Positions 8,312 through 15,990 of a stretch of DNA of 64,000 nt are shown in pieces. The notes below the pieces were generated by a model. It saw only the letters and a program-made list of their open reading frames with translations. It had not been told where the DNA came from and ran no database searches. Within the stretch, counting starts at the first letter, position 1. Every line of letters begins with the position of its first letter. The stretch spans positions 1,488,001 through 1,552,000 of the forward strand of contig OZ253666.1 in NCBI GenBank assembly GCA_965263305.1. The letters are read 5' to 3'. Position numbers and translations under genes: made by a program. This DNA is from MED-G105 sp965263305. GTDB lineage: Bacteria; Pseudomonadota; Alphaproteobacteria; Caulobacterales; Parvularculaceae.

Positions 8312-8860
8312 TCAGTCGATATCCATAAAGGCTTCAAGGTCGCGCACGAGGGGTTTGACGATTTTCTTATCAGCCTGGGGCACGGCCTCAGCCGCTTCCA
8401 TCATCGTGAACGCCTGGTCCATCTGGGCGCGCATCTCTGGCGGAAGATTGGCGAGTAACGCCGGGTCCATATCGCGCATGGCGGCGATGGACGCGGCGTC
8501 CTGTTGATCGAGCTGCAGGGCCATATAGGCCAAAAAGACCTGATCGCCCGTCGACGCCCAATCCGCGAGGGAGAAGCCATGTTTCTTCGTGATGGCGCGC
8601 ATCTTTTTATGGAGCGCCGGGTCGCGCTCTTTCAGAACCGCCATACCATCGGTATACGGCGCATAAGGCTCCCCGCGCTTCGGCGTGACGTCGAACCCGC
8701 CAAGGGTCTCATCCTTGTCGGCGATCTCTTCCATGATGGGCTTCAAATCAGCCAGAGTCGCGACAAACCGCGCCGCCGCATCTTTGCTCAACCCCCCGGC
8801 CAGCGCCGGGGCCGCCGCCATCGCAGCGATGATGAAACTTGCGATAATTTTCTTGAACAT
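8312..8860 (-). CDS. exported protein of unknown function
   Basis: A 182-residue protein with a classic signal peptide (MFKKIIASFIIAAMAAAPALAGG, split as MFKKIIASFIIAAM then AAAPALA; cleavage after ALA). The mature part is largely helical and rich in acidic residues and methionine. It contains LADLKPIMEEIADKDETLGG and repeated short helices near MDPALLANLPPEMRAQM. There are no cysteines and no recognisable catalytic motif. It is probably a soluble periplasmic protein, followed by argG on the same strand after a 195-bp gap. I do not recognise the family. Confidence 0.7.
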   Translation of the reverse strand: MFKKIIASFIIAAMAAAPALAGGLSKDAAARFVATLADLKPIMEEIADKDETLGGFDVTPKRGEPYAPYTDGMAVLKERDPALHKKMRAITKKHGFSLADWASTGDQVFLAYMALQLDQQDAASIAAMRDMDPALLANLPPEMRAQMDQAFTMMEAAEAVPQADKKIVKPLVRDLEAFMDID

Positions 8861-9072
8861 AACGGTATCCCCTATTTTGGCGGTTTATAGCACGGCGTCG
8901 CTCGTTTTTGAAATGGGGTGCAGAAGCCCTCAAGAGGCGCAGTTTGACCCTCCCCCCCTACATTGCGAACAGCTTTGTGCTATTAATGCAAACGAGAGCT
9001 TTGTTCCGAGTTTGAAATGATCACTCTTTTGAAGAGTCTTGCAACAAGTCTGGCGACAAAGGGGGTTACGAA

Positions 9073-10212
9073 ATGGAATTTAGGGTATTTGGGGCTGTAT
9101 TGATGACAGCCGTCGGCGCCTGCGCCACGAACAAGGCCCCGGCGATTGCCGCGCCTCAGACAATTGCACAAAACAATGTCACCCATGATGAATTCGATGC
9201 GTTCGCCCGCCAGTTTCGCATCGACGAAATAATCCCCAGCCTTTCCATTGCCGTCGCCCGTGGCGGCGACATCGTCTTTGTCGGCAATTACGGATTTCAA
9301 GACCATGACGGCGAAGAGCCGACAACATCCGAAACAAGCTACCTTGCCGCGTCCATCACCAAGACCTTCGCCGCGGCGACATTATTGGCGATGGAAGCCG
9401 ACGGGCACATTCGTCTTGACGAAGACTTTACCACCTTTTCTGAATGGGATCGCCGATGCAATTGGCTGGTCAACTCAGGGATTATATTCGGCGGCGCAGA
9501 ATTAGACGGGCTTTCAATACCGCCAATTGATTGCGACGCGACCATCACCCTAGAGAATGTCCTATCACACCGCGTGAACGGCGAGCCCGGCGCGGATTTT
9601 ATCTATAATCCGATTATCTTCGGACGACTTTCGAACTATGTCGAAGAGAAAACCGAACGATCCTGGCGCGAATGGATGCGCGACTATGTCATTAATGCAG
9701 CCGCGCTTGATGGCATCGCAGCGGGTTGGCGAGACCCGGCCGGCGCTGACGTCCTGACCCATTTCGCACCGCCGTTTAAGCATGTCGAACCAGACGTCGA
9801 TGACGATGGGTTCGTCAACTCGGTTTTGCCGAACACAGAATTAAACGCCAGCGCCGGCATTATCGCGTCACCGACAGCCTTAGCGAACTATGGCAGCGCT
9901 TTACTGCGCGCGGAAATATTGCCGCAACCCCTGCTGGACCGGATGTGGACCCCAACTGCCGGCGCCAACGGCGCCCCCGAACCTTACGGCCTTGGATGGT
10001 ATGTCGAAGAAATTGACGGTCATAAAGTCGTCTGGCACGGCGGCTGGTGGCCCGACGCCTATGCCGGCATGATGCTGATCATTCCAGAAAAGCAAATCGT
10101 CTTCGTGGCCCTCGGAAACACCGATGCCCTCCATTGGGGCAATCCCCTCAATGACGCCGATATCGCATCATCCGCCATCGTAGAGAAATTTTTCGATCTG
10201 TTTGTAGACTGA
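9073..10212 (+). CDS. serine hydrolase of the beta-lactamase/class C family, lipoprotein
   Basis: A 379-residue protein in the family of class C beta-lactamases, DD-peptidases and esterases. The N-terminus ends in a lipobox (AVGAC), so it should be lipid-anchored and exported. Motif 1 is SITK in LAASITKTFAAATLLAM (nucleophile Ser). Motif 3 is HGG in VVWHGGWWPDAYAGMM. The position where the YxN motif is expected reads FIYNPIIFG, so the Asn seems displaced or lost. That, and the low similarity to true beta-lactamases, argue for an esterase or peptidase rather than resistance. It is monocistronic as far as can be seen. Confidence 0.85.
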   Translation: MEFRVFGAVLMTAVGACATNKAPAIAAPQTIAQNNVTHDEFDAFARQFRIDEIIPSLSIAVARGGDIVFVGNYGFQDHDGEEPTTSETSYLAASITKTFAAATLLAMEADGHIRLDEDFTTFSEWDRRCNWLVNSGIIFGGAELDGLSIPPIDCDATITLENVLSHRVNGEPGADFIYNPIIFGRLSNYVEEKTERSWREWMRDYVINAAALDGIAAGWRDPAGADVLTHFAPPFKHVEPDVDDDGFVNSVLPNTELNASAGIIASPTALANYGSALLRAEILPQPLLDRMWTPTAGANGAPEPYGLGWYVEEIDGHKVVWHGGWWPDAYAGMMLIIPEKQIVFVALGNTDALHWGNPLNDADIASSAIVEKFFDLFVD

Positions 10213-10691
10213 TAGTGGAGAGGCCCATTAGTTAAAATTTGTGAATGGGCTAAAGGGCGATGCGCGGGGTCGGCGTCTAGGTCTAACTGGTGGCTTGTGA
10301 TGTTTTGCTGATGCGGTTTTGGGGTGGTTGCGGCGGCAATGGGGGCAGAAGGGGACAATAGAAATTGTGGGATCGACAGGGGATTTTTGGCCCTTTTGAG
10401 ACATTCGCATCATTGATTTGAATGTCTGGAAACTAAGTGCCGTTTGTCTTCCATCAGCGACTTAAGTCTCCCCAGAATGGACGCTAGGAATTTCTGCTTA
10501 GGGTTATGGAAGGATACTACCGACCGAAGATTGAACCAACGTGTTAGCCCCTCACAGCAATTCCGGCGAGTGTCGAAACGACAAAAGTACAAGAACGAAC
10601 GCGCTTACTAGATTTCACGAATCCCCGTGTGCTAAACTTCCCGATAGGCAAAACAACCATTCTCCAGAGAAATGAGAAGGAAAAATAAAAT
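10213..10691 (+). other. gene-free stretch with a hairpin
   Basis: No convincing coding region on either strand. It holds a hairpin with 8-bp arms AGACATTC and GAATGTCT (10399-10406 and 10420-10427) around a 13-nt loop, plus scattered sequence resembling other intergenic parts of this window (GAATGTC-type motifs near 11.2-11.4 kb and 27.6 kb). A decayed repeat is likely. The promoter of the lipoprotein gene at 10692 presumably lies near the right end. Confidence 0.4.
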
Positions 10692-11210
10692 ATGAATTTA
10701 TCTTCTTCGACTTCGCTTAGAGCAAGCCTTGTCTATTTATATTTGATCGCATTCCTTTCCTCATGCGCGAGCATTGAAGAGAGAGAAGCAATTACAGGCT
10801 ACTACGAACGTAACCCAGTCTGGAGGAGTTGGGATGGATATGAGAGCCGCGAAATCTCCGACAACACTTTTGAGATAAAGGTTTTTGGTAGTTCCATTAC
10901 GCCTAAAGAACGCATTGAAGCGATCGCTCTCATGCGCGCCGTCGATATCGCCGAAGACCGTGAATTCTCACTCATAATGGTCTTGAAGGTCGATGACAAA
11001 GTTGAATGTAAGTATGGAGCAGGTGGACTAATTTCAGCGGCTCCAATCCATTCGCTAACGGTCAGGTTGACTGATCTGCAAACCGATAACGGAATTGCGA
11101 CATATTCCGTCGCTTCACTTAAATCCGAGCTGAACTCGAAACTTCAATCTATTGAGCTCAACATAGATCAAAGACGCGAAGTTCGCAGCGCTTATAAGAG
11201 CCAGTGTTAG
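10692..11210 (+). CDS. lipoprotein of unknown function
   Basis: A 172-residue protein with an export signal ending in a lipobox (FLSSC). The segment ALMRAVDIAEDREFSLIMV resembles the conserved helix-strand unit (RAAElA...GY..F) of small alphaproteobacterial lipoproteins of the CC0125/CC1285 type; this assignment is tentative. It has a purine-rich ribosome site (AGAAGGAAAAATAAA) just before the ATG. Codon use is more AT-rich than in neighbouring genes. It is followed by a repeat-like non-coding stretch. The lipoprotein at 20533-20922 may be a distant relative. Confidence 0.65.
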   Translation: MNLSSSTSLRASLVYLYLIAFLSSCASIEEREAITGYYERNPVWRSWDGYESREISDNTFEIKVFGSSITPKERIEAIALMRAVDIAEDREFSLIMVLKVDDKVECKYGAGGLISAAPIHSLTVRLTDLQTDNGIATYSVASLKSELNSKLQSIELNIDQRREVRSAYKSQC

Positions 11211-11386
11211 TAGGCAGATCCAAAATCTGCTCTACTGCCGAAAGAAGACATTGGCGATGCGTTCTAAATTCGCCCCACCGATGCCGCCGACTGTTTCGGC
11301 AGGAACCCGTCGCATACCGGAAGTTCAACAAACTCAACGCAATGTCCGTAATTGGCGAGTATTTGCCGGTCGTTTCAACCGCCGCG

Positions 11387-11410
11387 AATGTCCGGTTTGA
11401 GGATCAATCA
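11387..11410 (+). repeat. dispersed intergenic repeat, copy 1
   Basis: AATGTCCGGTTTGAGGATCA here corresponds to AATGTCCGCATTGAGGATCA at 27639-27658, with two differences in 20. The surrounding 11.21-11.44 kb stretch holds other degenerate pieces (GACATT at 11247-11252, AATGTCCG at 11341-11348) and no gene. Confidence 0.45.
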
Positions 11411-11441
11411 GCCAGTCCCACTCGGCTCATTCCGCACTCCA

Positions 11442-11870
11442 TCACTCCCCCCGCTCAAGCACCGTTCCCCTGCGCGACTTTACTTCACCCCGGCGTTTTT
11501 TCGCTTCTAGGCGTTTGCGTTTTTGGGATTGGGTGACGCGGGTGGCGATGCGTTTTTTGGGCGGGGTCAGCGCCCGGGCGATGAGGCCTTGGAGGCGGCG
11601 GCGCGCATCGGCGCGGTTCATTTCTTGGGTTCGGTGGCGGCTCGCCTCGATGATGATGACGTCATCTTTGGTCGCCCGCGCGCCGGCCAATCGCAATAAC
11701 CGAGCCTTTACCACGTCGGTCAGCTTTCGCGCCTTGCGCACATGGAAGCGCAATTGCACGGCGCTTGCGACTTTATTCACGTTCTGCCCGCCGGGGCCGG
11801 AGGCGCGGATGAAGCGCTCCTCAAGGGCCGCCTCTTCCAGGGGCGGCGGGTTTTGCGCCGGCGTCATCAT
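11442..11870 (-). CDS. arfB: alternative ribosome-rescue factor / peptidyl-tRNA hydrolase
   Basis: A release-factor homologue that rescues ribosomes stalled on broken mRNA by hydrolysing peptidyl-tRNA. The GGQ motif is clear in ASGPGGQNVNKVASAVQLRF near residues 30-48. The C-terminal tail is very basic (KKRIATRVTQSQKRKRLEAK), as required for entering the empty mRNA channel. There is no codon-recognition domain, and 142 residues fits the ArfB (YaeJ) family. The start overlaps the end of the preceding FAD oxidoreductase by 4 bp, so it is the third gene of a translationally coupled rlmN operon. Confidence 0.92.
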   Translation of the reverse strand: MMTPAQNPPPLEEAALEERFIRASGPGGQNVNKVASAVQLRFHVRKARKLTDVVKARLLRLAGARATKDDVIIIEASRHRTQEMNRADARRRLQGLIARALTPPKKRIATRVTQSQKRKRLEAKKRRGEVKSRRGTVLERGE

Positions 11871-13027
11871 TGCTTTGTGGGCAGATCATTGTATCGCGCG
11901 ATGAAGCGCCGATCGATCCATGTTTTCCACCGGTCGACCAAGTCGCCGAACATGGCGCCGCCCGCGCTGAACCCGCCCTTCATGGCGAGGGCGCCCTCTG
12001 GGGCGAAGGTCATGATCGTCAAAAACTCTTTTTGCGGGGTGAAGGTTTTTGCCCCCGCCCCCGTGAGCGCCGCCTGGATATTCGCCGCGAGGATGGGCCC
12101 TTCGCGCACGGCAAAAACCCCCGCCTTTGGCAGGGGCGCGCCGGTATGGGGGGAGAGGACGCTGGCGCAATCGCCGCCCGCGAAAATCGATGGGTCACCG
12201 GTACTTTGTAACGTCGGCCCCACACGGAGGAACCCTTTTTCATCCTTCGGCAGATCAAGCCCCGCAACGAACGGCGACGGGGTGACGCCAACGGCGAGGA
12301 CCGCCAGATCCGCTGGGATTGTCCGTCCATCACTCAGGGTCACGGCGTGGGCGCCCGCATGGGCCACATCAACCCCTTCGATTAGGGTGACGCGCTTTGC
12401 CGCCAACTGGCGCCTGATGCGCGCCTGCACCGACGTTGGGGCGACACCCGCGCTGAGGCCCGCCGCCCCAGTGATGAGGGTCACGGATGCGGCGTCTTCC
12501 GGTAAGGCGCTCGTCAACGCGCTGGATAACTCAATCCCGCCGAGGCCGCCGCCGATAACGACGATTTTCTGGCGCCGTTGACCGCTTTTCGCCTCGACAA
12601 GAAAAGCCGTCAGCACCTCAATAAAGGGCTCGGCCGGTTTGACGGGAATGAGGCGCGGCGCGTCCGCCGCCACGGGGAAGGCCGGGCGTGTGACGGCGCC
12701 GACATTGATGGAGAGCACGTCATAAGGGATCGCCTCGCCATTCTCGCAAACGACACGCCGCCCCGCGCGATCGAGGGAGGCGGCCTTCGTATAATGCACC
12801 CGCGCGCCGGCGGCGGCGCCAAGCCCCGCAACATCGATCGACGCCTCCTCAAACGCATACCGCCCAGCGACGAGCCCCGGCGCCATGCCCGTATAGGGCG
12901 CGCGGGGCGCCGGCGCGATGAGGGAAAGATCCGTACCCGCAATGGGGTTTTTAGCGAAGGCGCGCAAGACCTCCACATGGGCGTGCCCCGCCCCGATCAG
13001 CAGGCACTTCTTATCGGCGGGCATCAC
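11867..13027 (-). CDS. FAD-dependent pyridine-nucleotide oxidoreductase (NDH-2/SelD-N-terminal type)
   Basis: A 386-residue flavoprotein. The N-terminal dinucleotide-binding site is LLIGAGHAHVEVLRAF, and a second one is KIVVIGGGLGGIELSSAL near residue 160. The FAD-contacting motif is IFAGGDCASV. The GAGHAHVEVL start is typical of the subgroup that occurs fused N-terminal to SelD in some bacteria and alone in others, related to type II NADH dehydrogenases. Its electron acceptor is not known. No membrane helix is obvious, though the C-terminal part could associate with the membrane. It overlaps rlmN by 4 bp upstream and arfB by 4 bp downstream. Confidence 0.85.
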   Translation of the reverse strand: MMPADKKCLLIGAGHAHVEVLRAFAKNPIAGTDLSLIAPAPRAPYTGMAPGLVAGRYAFEEASIDVAGLGAAAGARVHYTKAASLDRAGRRVVCENGEAIPYDVLSINVGAVTRPAFPVAADAPRLIPVKPAEPFIEVLTAFLVEAKSGQRRQKIVVIGGGLGGIELSSALTSALPEDAASVTLITGAAGLSAGVAPTSVQARIRRQLAAKRVTLIEGVDVAHAGAHAVTLSDGRTIPADLAVLAVGVTPSPFVAGLDLPKDEKGFLRVGPTLQSTGDPSIFAGGDCASVLSPHTGAPLPKAGVFAVREGPILAANIQAALTGAGAKTFTPQKEFLTIMTFAPEGALAMKGGFSAGGAMFGDLVDRWKTWIDRRFIARYNDLPTKQ

Positions 13028-14214
13028 TCACTCGCTGCGGCTTGGTCGGGAGAGGCGTTCTTAAAACGCGCGCTCGCCCGCTCCTTCACACTCGCCGATT
13101 TTAGCTGACCGCAGGCGGCAAAAATATCGCGCCCGCGCGGCGTGCGAATTGGCGAGGCGTAGCCCGCGCGGTTCACAATATCGGCGAAGGCTTCAATGCG
13201 CTTCCATGACGAGCACTCATAGGGCGCGCCCGGCCATGGGTTGAACGGGATAAGATTGATCTTTGCCGGGATCTTTTTTAACAGACGCACGAGCTCCCGC
13301 GCCTCAGCATCGGTATCGTTCACATCCTTCAGCATGACATATTCGAAGGTGATACGCCGAGCATTGCCAAGACCTGGATATCGACGACACGCCTCCAACA
13401 ATGCCGCAATCGGATATTTCTTGTTGATGGGCACCAACTCGTTACGAAGATCGTCATTGGTCGCATGGAGGGAAATCGCCAACATGGCGTTCGTCTCTGC
13501 GCCGAGGCGTTCAATCTCCGGCACAACGCCGGAGGTCGAGACCGTGATGCGGCGGCGCGAAATAGAGACGCCATCGCCATCGGCGATAATCTCAATGGCT
13601 TTGGCGACCGTGTCTAAATTATAAAGCGGCTCGCCCATGCCCATAAAGACGATGTTCGACAACAGCCGATCGTCTTTCGCGCTTGGCCATTCTTCCAGAT
13701 CGTCCTTCACGGCCAAAACCTGACCGACGATTTCAGCGGCCGTTAAATTACGGACGAGTTTTTGCGTGCCCGTATGGCAGAAGGTGCAGGCCAAGGTGCA
13801 GCCCACCTGGCTCGACACGCAAAGCGCGCCGGACCGGCCGACATCGGGTATGAACACGCATTCCACCTCCGCGCCGGGGCCGAGGCGTAGGAGATATTTC
13901 CGCGTGCCGTCTTGGGAGACCTGGCGCTCAACCATCTCCGGGCGCTGGATGGCGAAATGGGTCGCGATCTCCTGGCGCATCTGTTTGCCGATATTCGTCA
14001 TCTTGTCGAAATCGGTGTGGCCGTAGTTATAGAGCCACTGCCACAGCTGGCTCGCCCGCATCTTGGCGGGCTTAGCGTCCAGGCCCAGCGTCGCCTCCAG
14101 GCGGGCCGCCAACTCGGCCCGGGTGAGGCCAATGAGCCCCTCCCGCGCGCCCGCCCGCGTGGGGGTATCGGCGGCGGCCGTCGAAGCCGCGGATGTGAGA
14201 TCGAGGGTGGTCAT
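13024..14214 (-). CDS. rlmN: 23S rRNA (adenine2503-C2)/tRNA A37 methyltransferase, radical SAM
   Basis: Methylates A2503 of 23S rRNA and A37 of some tRNAs. The radical-SAM cluster motif is CTLACTFCHTG (CxxxCxxC). Other family marks are FMGMGEPLYN, RRITVSTSGVVPEI, LAISLHATND, and the second catalytic Cys in the C-terminal IFAACGQLK. At 396 residues with an N-terminal HhH-like domain (ELAARLEATLGLDAKPAKMR) it is full length. It is the first gene of the rlmN, FAD oxidoreductase, arfB operon. Confidence 0.95.
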   Translation of the reverse strand: MTTLDLTSAASTAAADTPTRAGAREGLIGLTRAELAARLEATLGLDAKPAKMRASQLWQWLYNYGHTDFDKMTNIGKQMRQEIATHFAIQRPEMVERQVSQDGTRKYLLRLGPGAEVECVFIPDVGRSGALCVSSQVGCTLACTFCHTGTQKLVRNLTAAEIVGQVLAVKDDLEEWPSAKDDRLLSNIVFMGMGEPLYNLDTVAKAIEIIADGDGVSISRRRITVSTSGVVPEIERLGAETNAMLAISLHATNDDLRNELVPINKKYPIAALLEACRRYPGLGNARRITFEYVMLKDVNDTDAEARELVRLLKKIPAKINLIPFNPWPGAPYECSSWKRIEAFADIVNRAGYASPIRTPRGRDIFAACGQLKSASVKERASARFKNASPDQAAASE

Positions 14215-14513
14215 AAGCGAAGTCTACCTAAGTGGAAGCGAGCCGCTTAGCACACCCGCCCCCCACACCCAAGGCCGGTCATTTTTAGGCGGTGGATGGG
14301 TTTGAGTAGGACGGGGGTTTTTTGCTAATTTTTGCTGTTTGTCCTTGAAAGCCGAGCGGCAGCTATGCGCGCAAAAGGGGACATAAGATCCGGGGGGGGC
14401 GAATGGGCGGTCTTGGCGCTTATGCTACCTTTTGTCTGAAAACTCCAACATCTGAATACCAGTTGATATCCGTCATCGCCAACTGTGGCTTTTTTGGAGA
14501 GGTATGCCACCAG
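14215..14513 (+). other. gene-free stretch
   Basis: About 300 bp with no supported gene. It holds a G-run (GGGGGGG near 14393) and low-complexity T and G tracts. It may contain the rlmN promoter at its left end and decayed repeat sequence in the middle. Confidence 0.3.
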
Positions 14514-15638
14514 TTACATTATAAAACTTGCTCGATCCATTGAAACAAAATAGCGGTGCATTTCTTGATAGGATAAACGCTCAAGCTCGCGCATTAGTTC
14601 GACATGTTCATTGGCATTTTTGGCGTTACTGAAACGATTGCCGATCCCTTCAAGGGCTGCAAGGTACCATTCCATGCAATCCCTTTCAGCTTTGAAGTTC
14701 ATTCCCTCTTCAAAAGCGCGTGCCGCTATTGAGCCACCTCCAAATATCGCGAGAATGGACTGCGCAACAGCAACAATAAGCCCGTCTGCATCGAGAAAAT
14801 AGAGTATCGCCAAGAAAAAGCTGGTAGCAAGCGCTCCCACTGTCAGCATGGTGATGATATTCTGCATTGTTTTGGCCTGCTGCCTCTTACCGCCGCCATT
14901 TCCAGCTAAAGTCCGGCGCGTATAACGCAACTGAACACCAAGACGCTGCTCTCGCCAGGCAACAACAAAATCATTGTCTAACCGGCGTTCCTTGACTTTT
15001 TGCGATTGCGCCCAATCAGGGTTTACCCAAGCTTCCTCTTCGCCCTCATCATCCAGTACTTTCACCAGCGCCTCTGAGATATCCTTCATCGAAAAGCTGG
15101 AAAATATTGAAAGCGCCTTCGCGCGAGCGGCGCGCCATTCATCGAAATTTTGCGTCTCAATAGCCTCCAGAACAATTGGAAGGTTGTTAGATATTGATTG
15201 AAAATGAAACTGCCTTAATCGTTCTGTCCAAAGACGGTTTTGCATCCATTCTTGTTTTGTTTTACCATGAAGGGCCATCCAAAATCCTATCGCGACGCCG
15301 AATACCGTCGTCAGGCAAACCAACATGCCGAGCCACCGGACCAGATCTTCTTGGTGAGACGGCACTAAGAGCAACAGTATCGGTAGTGTTGCAGCCAGGA
15401 TGATGCTTGCTAACCCAAAACCAATAGCCACCTTACCCCATAGGTGAGCTTTCTTCTTTGCTAGATTGGCTGGGCCTTCATGTTTTCGGAAAAGCGTATG
15501 TAAGTCGCTTGCATCAAAAATCGGGGCTACCCGCGGAAATGTCTCACGCAAATGCTGCAAAGTCGACTCTTGAAGGCAAAGATCGTCATTAGGCCATTCC
15601 GCCATCATTCCCTGTGGCTTATGAACCGGATCATCCAT
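14514..15638 (-). CDS. four-helix membrane protein, possibly SLATT-like
   Basis: A 374-residue protein with two pairs of membrane helices: about residues 68-90 and 99-120, then 262-285 and 290-310. After the first pair comes W..NRLWTERLRQFHFQ, which resembles the W...R..AE.LR signature of SLATT (SMODS/SLOG-associated two-helix) effector domains; the call is by eye and uncertain. The middle is soluble and acidic (LDDEGEEEAWVNPDW), and the C-terminus is helical (MRELERLSYQEMHRYF). The ATG at 15638 is preferred over the 15713 start, which adds a poorly structured basic leader. It is divergent from the TIR gene across a control region containing two perfect palindromes. SLATT proteins are proposed pore-forming effectors in nucleotide-signalled immunity. 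Confidence 0.6.
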   Translation of the reverse strand: MDDPVHKPQGMMAEWPNDDLCLQESTLQHLRETFPRVAPIFDASDLHTLFRKHEGPANLAKKKAHLWGKVAIGFGLASIILAATLPILLLLVPSHQEDLVRWLGMLVCLTTVFGVAIGFWMALHGKTKQEWMQNRLWTERLRQFHFQSISNNLPIVLEAIETQNFDEWRAARAKALSIFSSFSMKDISEALVKVLDDEGEEEAWVNPDWAQSQKVKERRLDNDFVVAWREQRLGVQLRYTRRTLAGNGGGKRQQAKTMQNIITMLTVGALATSFFLAILYFLDADGLIVAVAQSILAIFGGGSIAARAFEEGMNFKAERDCMEWYLAALEGIGNRFSNAKNANEHVELMRELERLSYQEMHRYFVSMDRASFIM

Positions 15639-15700
15639 TGTTATGAATCTCTTCTTTGAAATCGGGCCCGCTCTGAGGGACGGTGCGCATCGCATTCCCC

Positions 15701-15721
15701 TTATATCAATCATTGATATAA
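15701..15721. promoter_or_regulatory. perfect palindrome upstream of the membrane-protein gene
   Basis: TTATATCAA, TCA, TTGATATAA: 9-bp perfect arms around 3 nt, 63 bp before the 15638 start. The size and AT-rich symmetry fit a dimeric repressor or activator site. Confidence 0.5.
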
Positions 15722-15882
15722 CGAATAATGACGAAGGTGAAAGTGCTTATGGAGCCAATAGAGGATTCATCCCGTACAGGGACCGTTGACGCCAAACAAT
15801 TTTGGCCAGTTTTTACTTCGCCTTATGACTAATCGCCAACCTCCGACATTCCCCACAACTCTCCGTCCAACAGAATTGTATT

Positions 15883-15906
15883 TAGTCTAACATCGGTGTT
15901 AGACTA
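15883..15906. promoter_or_regulatory. perfect palindrome upstream of the TIR gene
   Basis: TAGTCTAACA, TCGG, TGTTAGACTA: 10-bp perfect arms with a 4-nt centre, 84 bp before the TIR start at 15991. It has no T-run, so it is more likely an operator or a leader hairpin than a terminator. Confidence 0.5.
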
Positions 15907-15990
15907 GGGTTAGGCGGTCTTGTGGGGCCTGTTGCTGCGGCTAGGAGCGCGCACAACGTTGGGGATGAGTCTGCAAATAGTAGGTCTGCT

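Larger units (their letters stand above)
15639..15990 (+). other. divergent control region between membrane-protein and TIR genes
   Basis: A 352-bp region without a gene, AT-richer than its surroundings. It holds two unrelated perfect palindromes (15701-15721 and 15883-15906), listed separately, and presumably both promoters. Confidence 0.5.

Noticed and set aside
15922..15990. Upstream extension of the TIR protein
   Set aside because: The 23 added residues show no similarity to the TIR family, and the ATG at 15991 directly precedes the domain.
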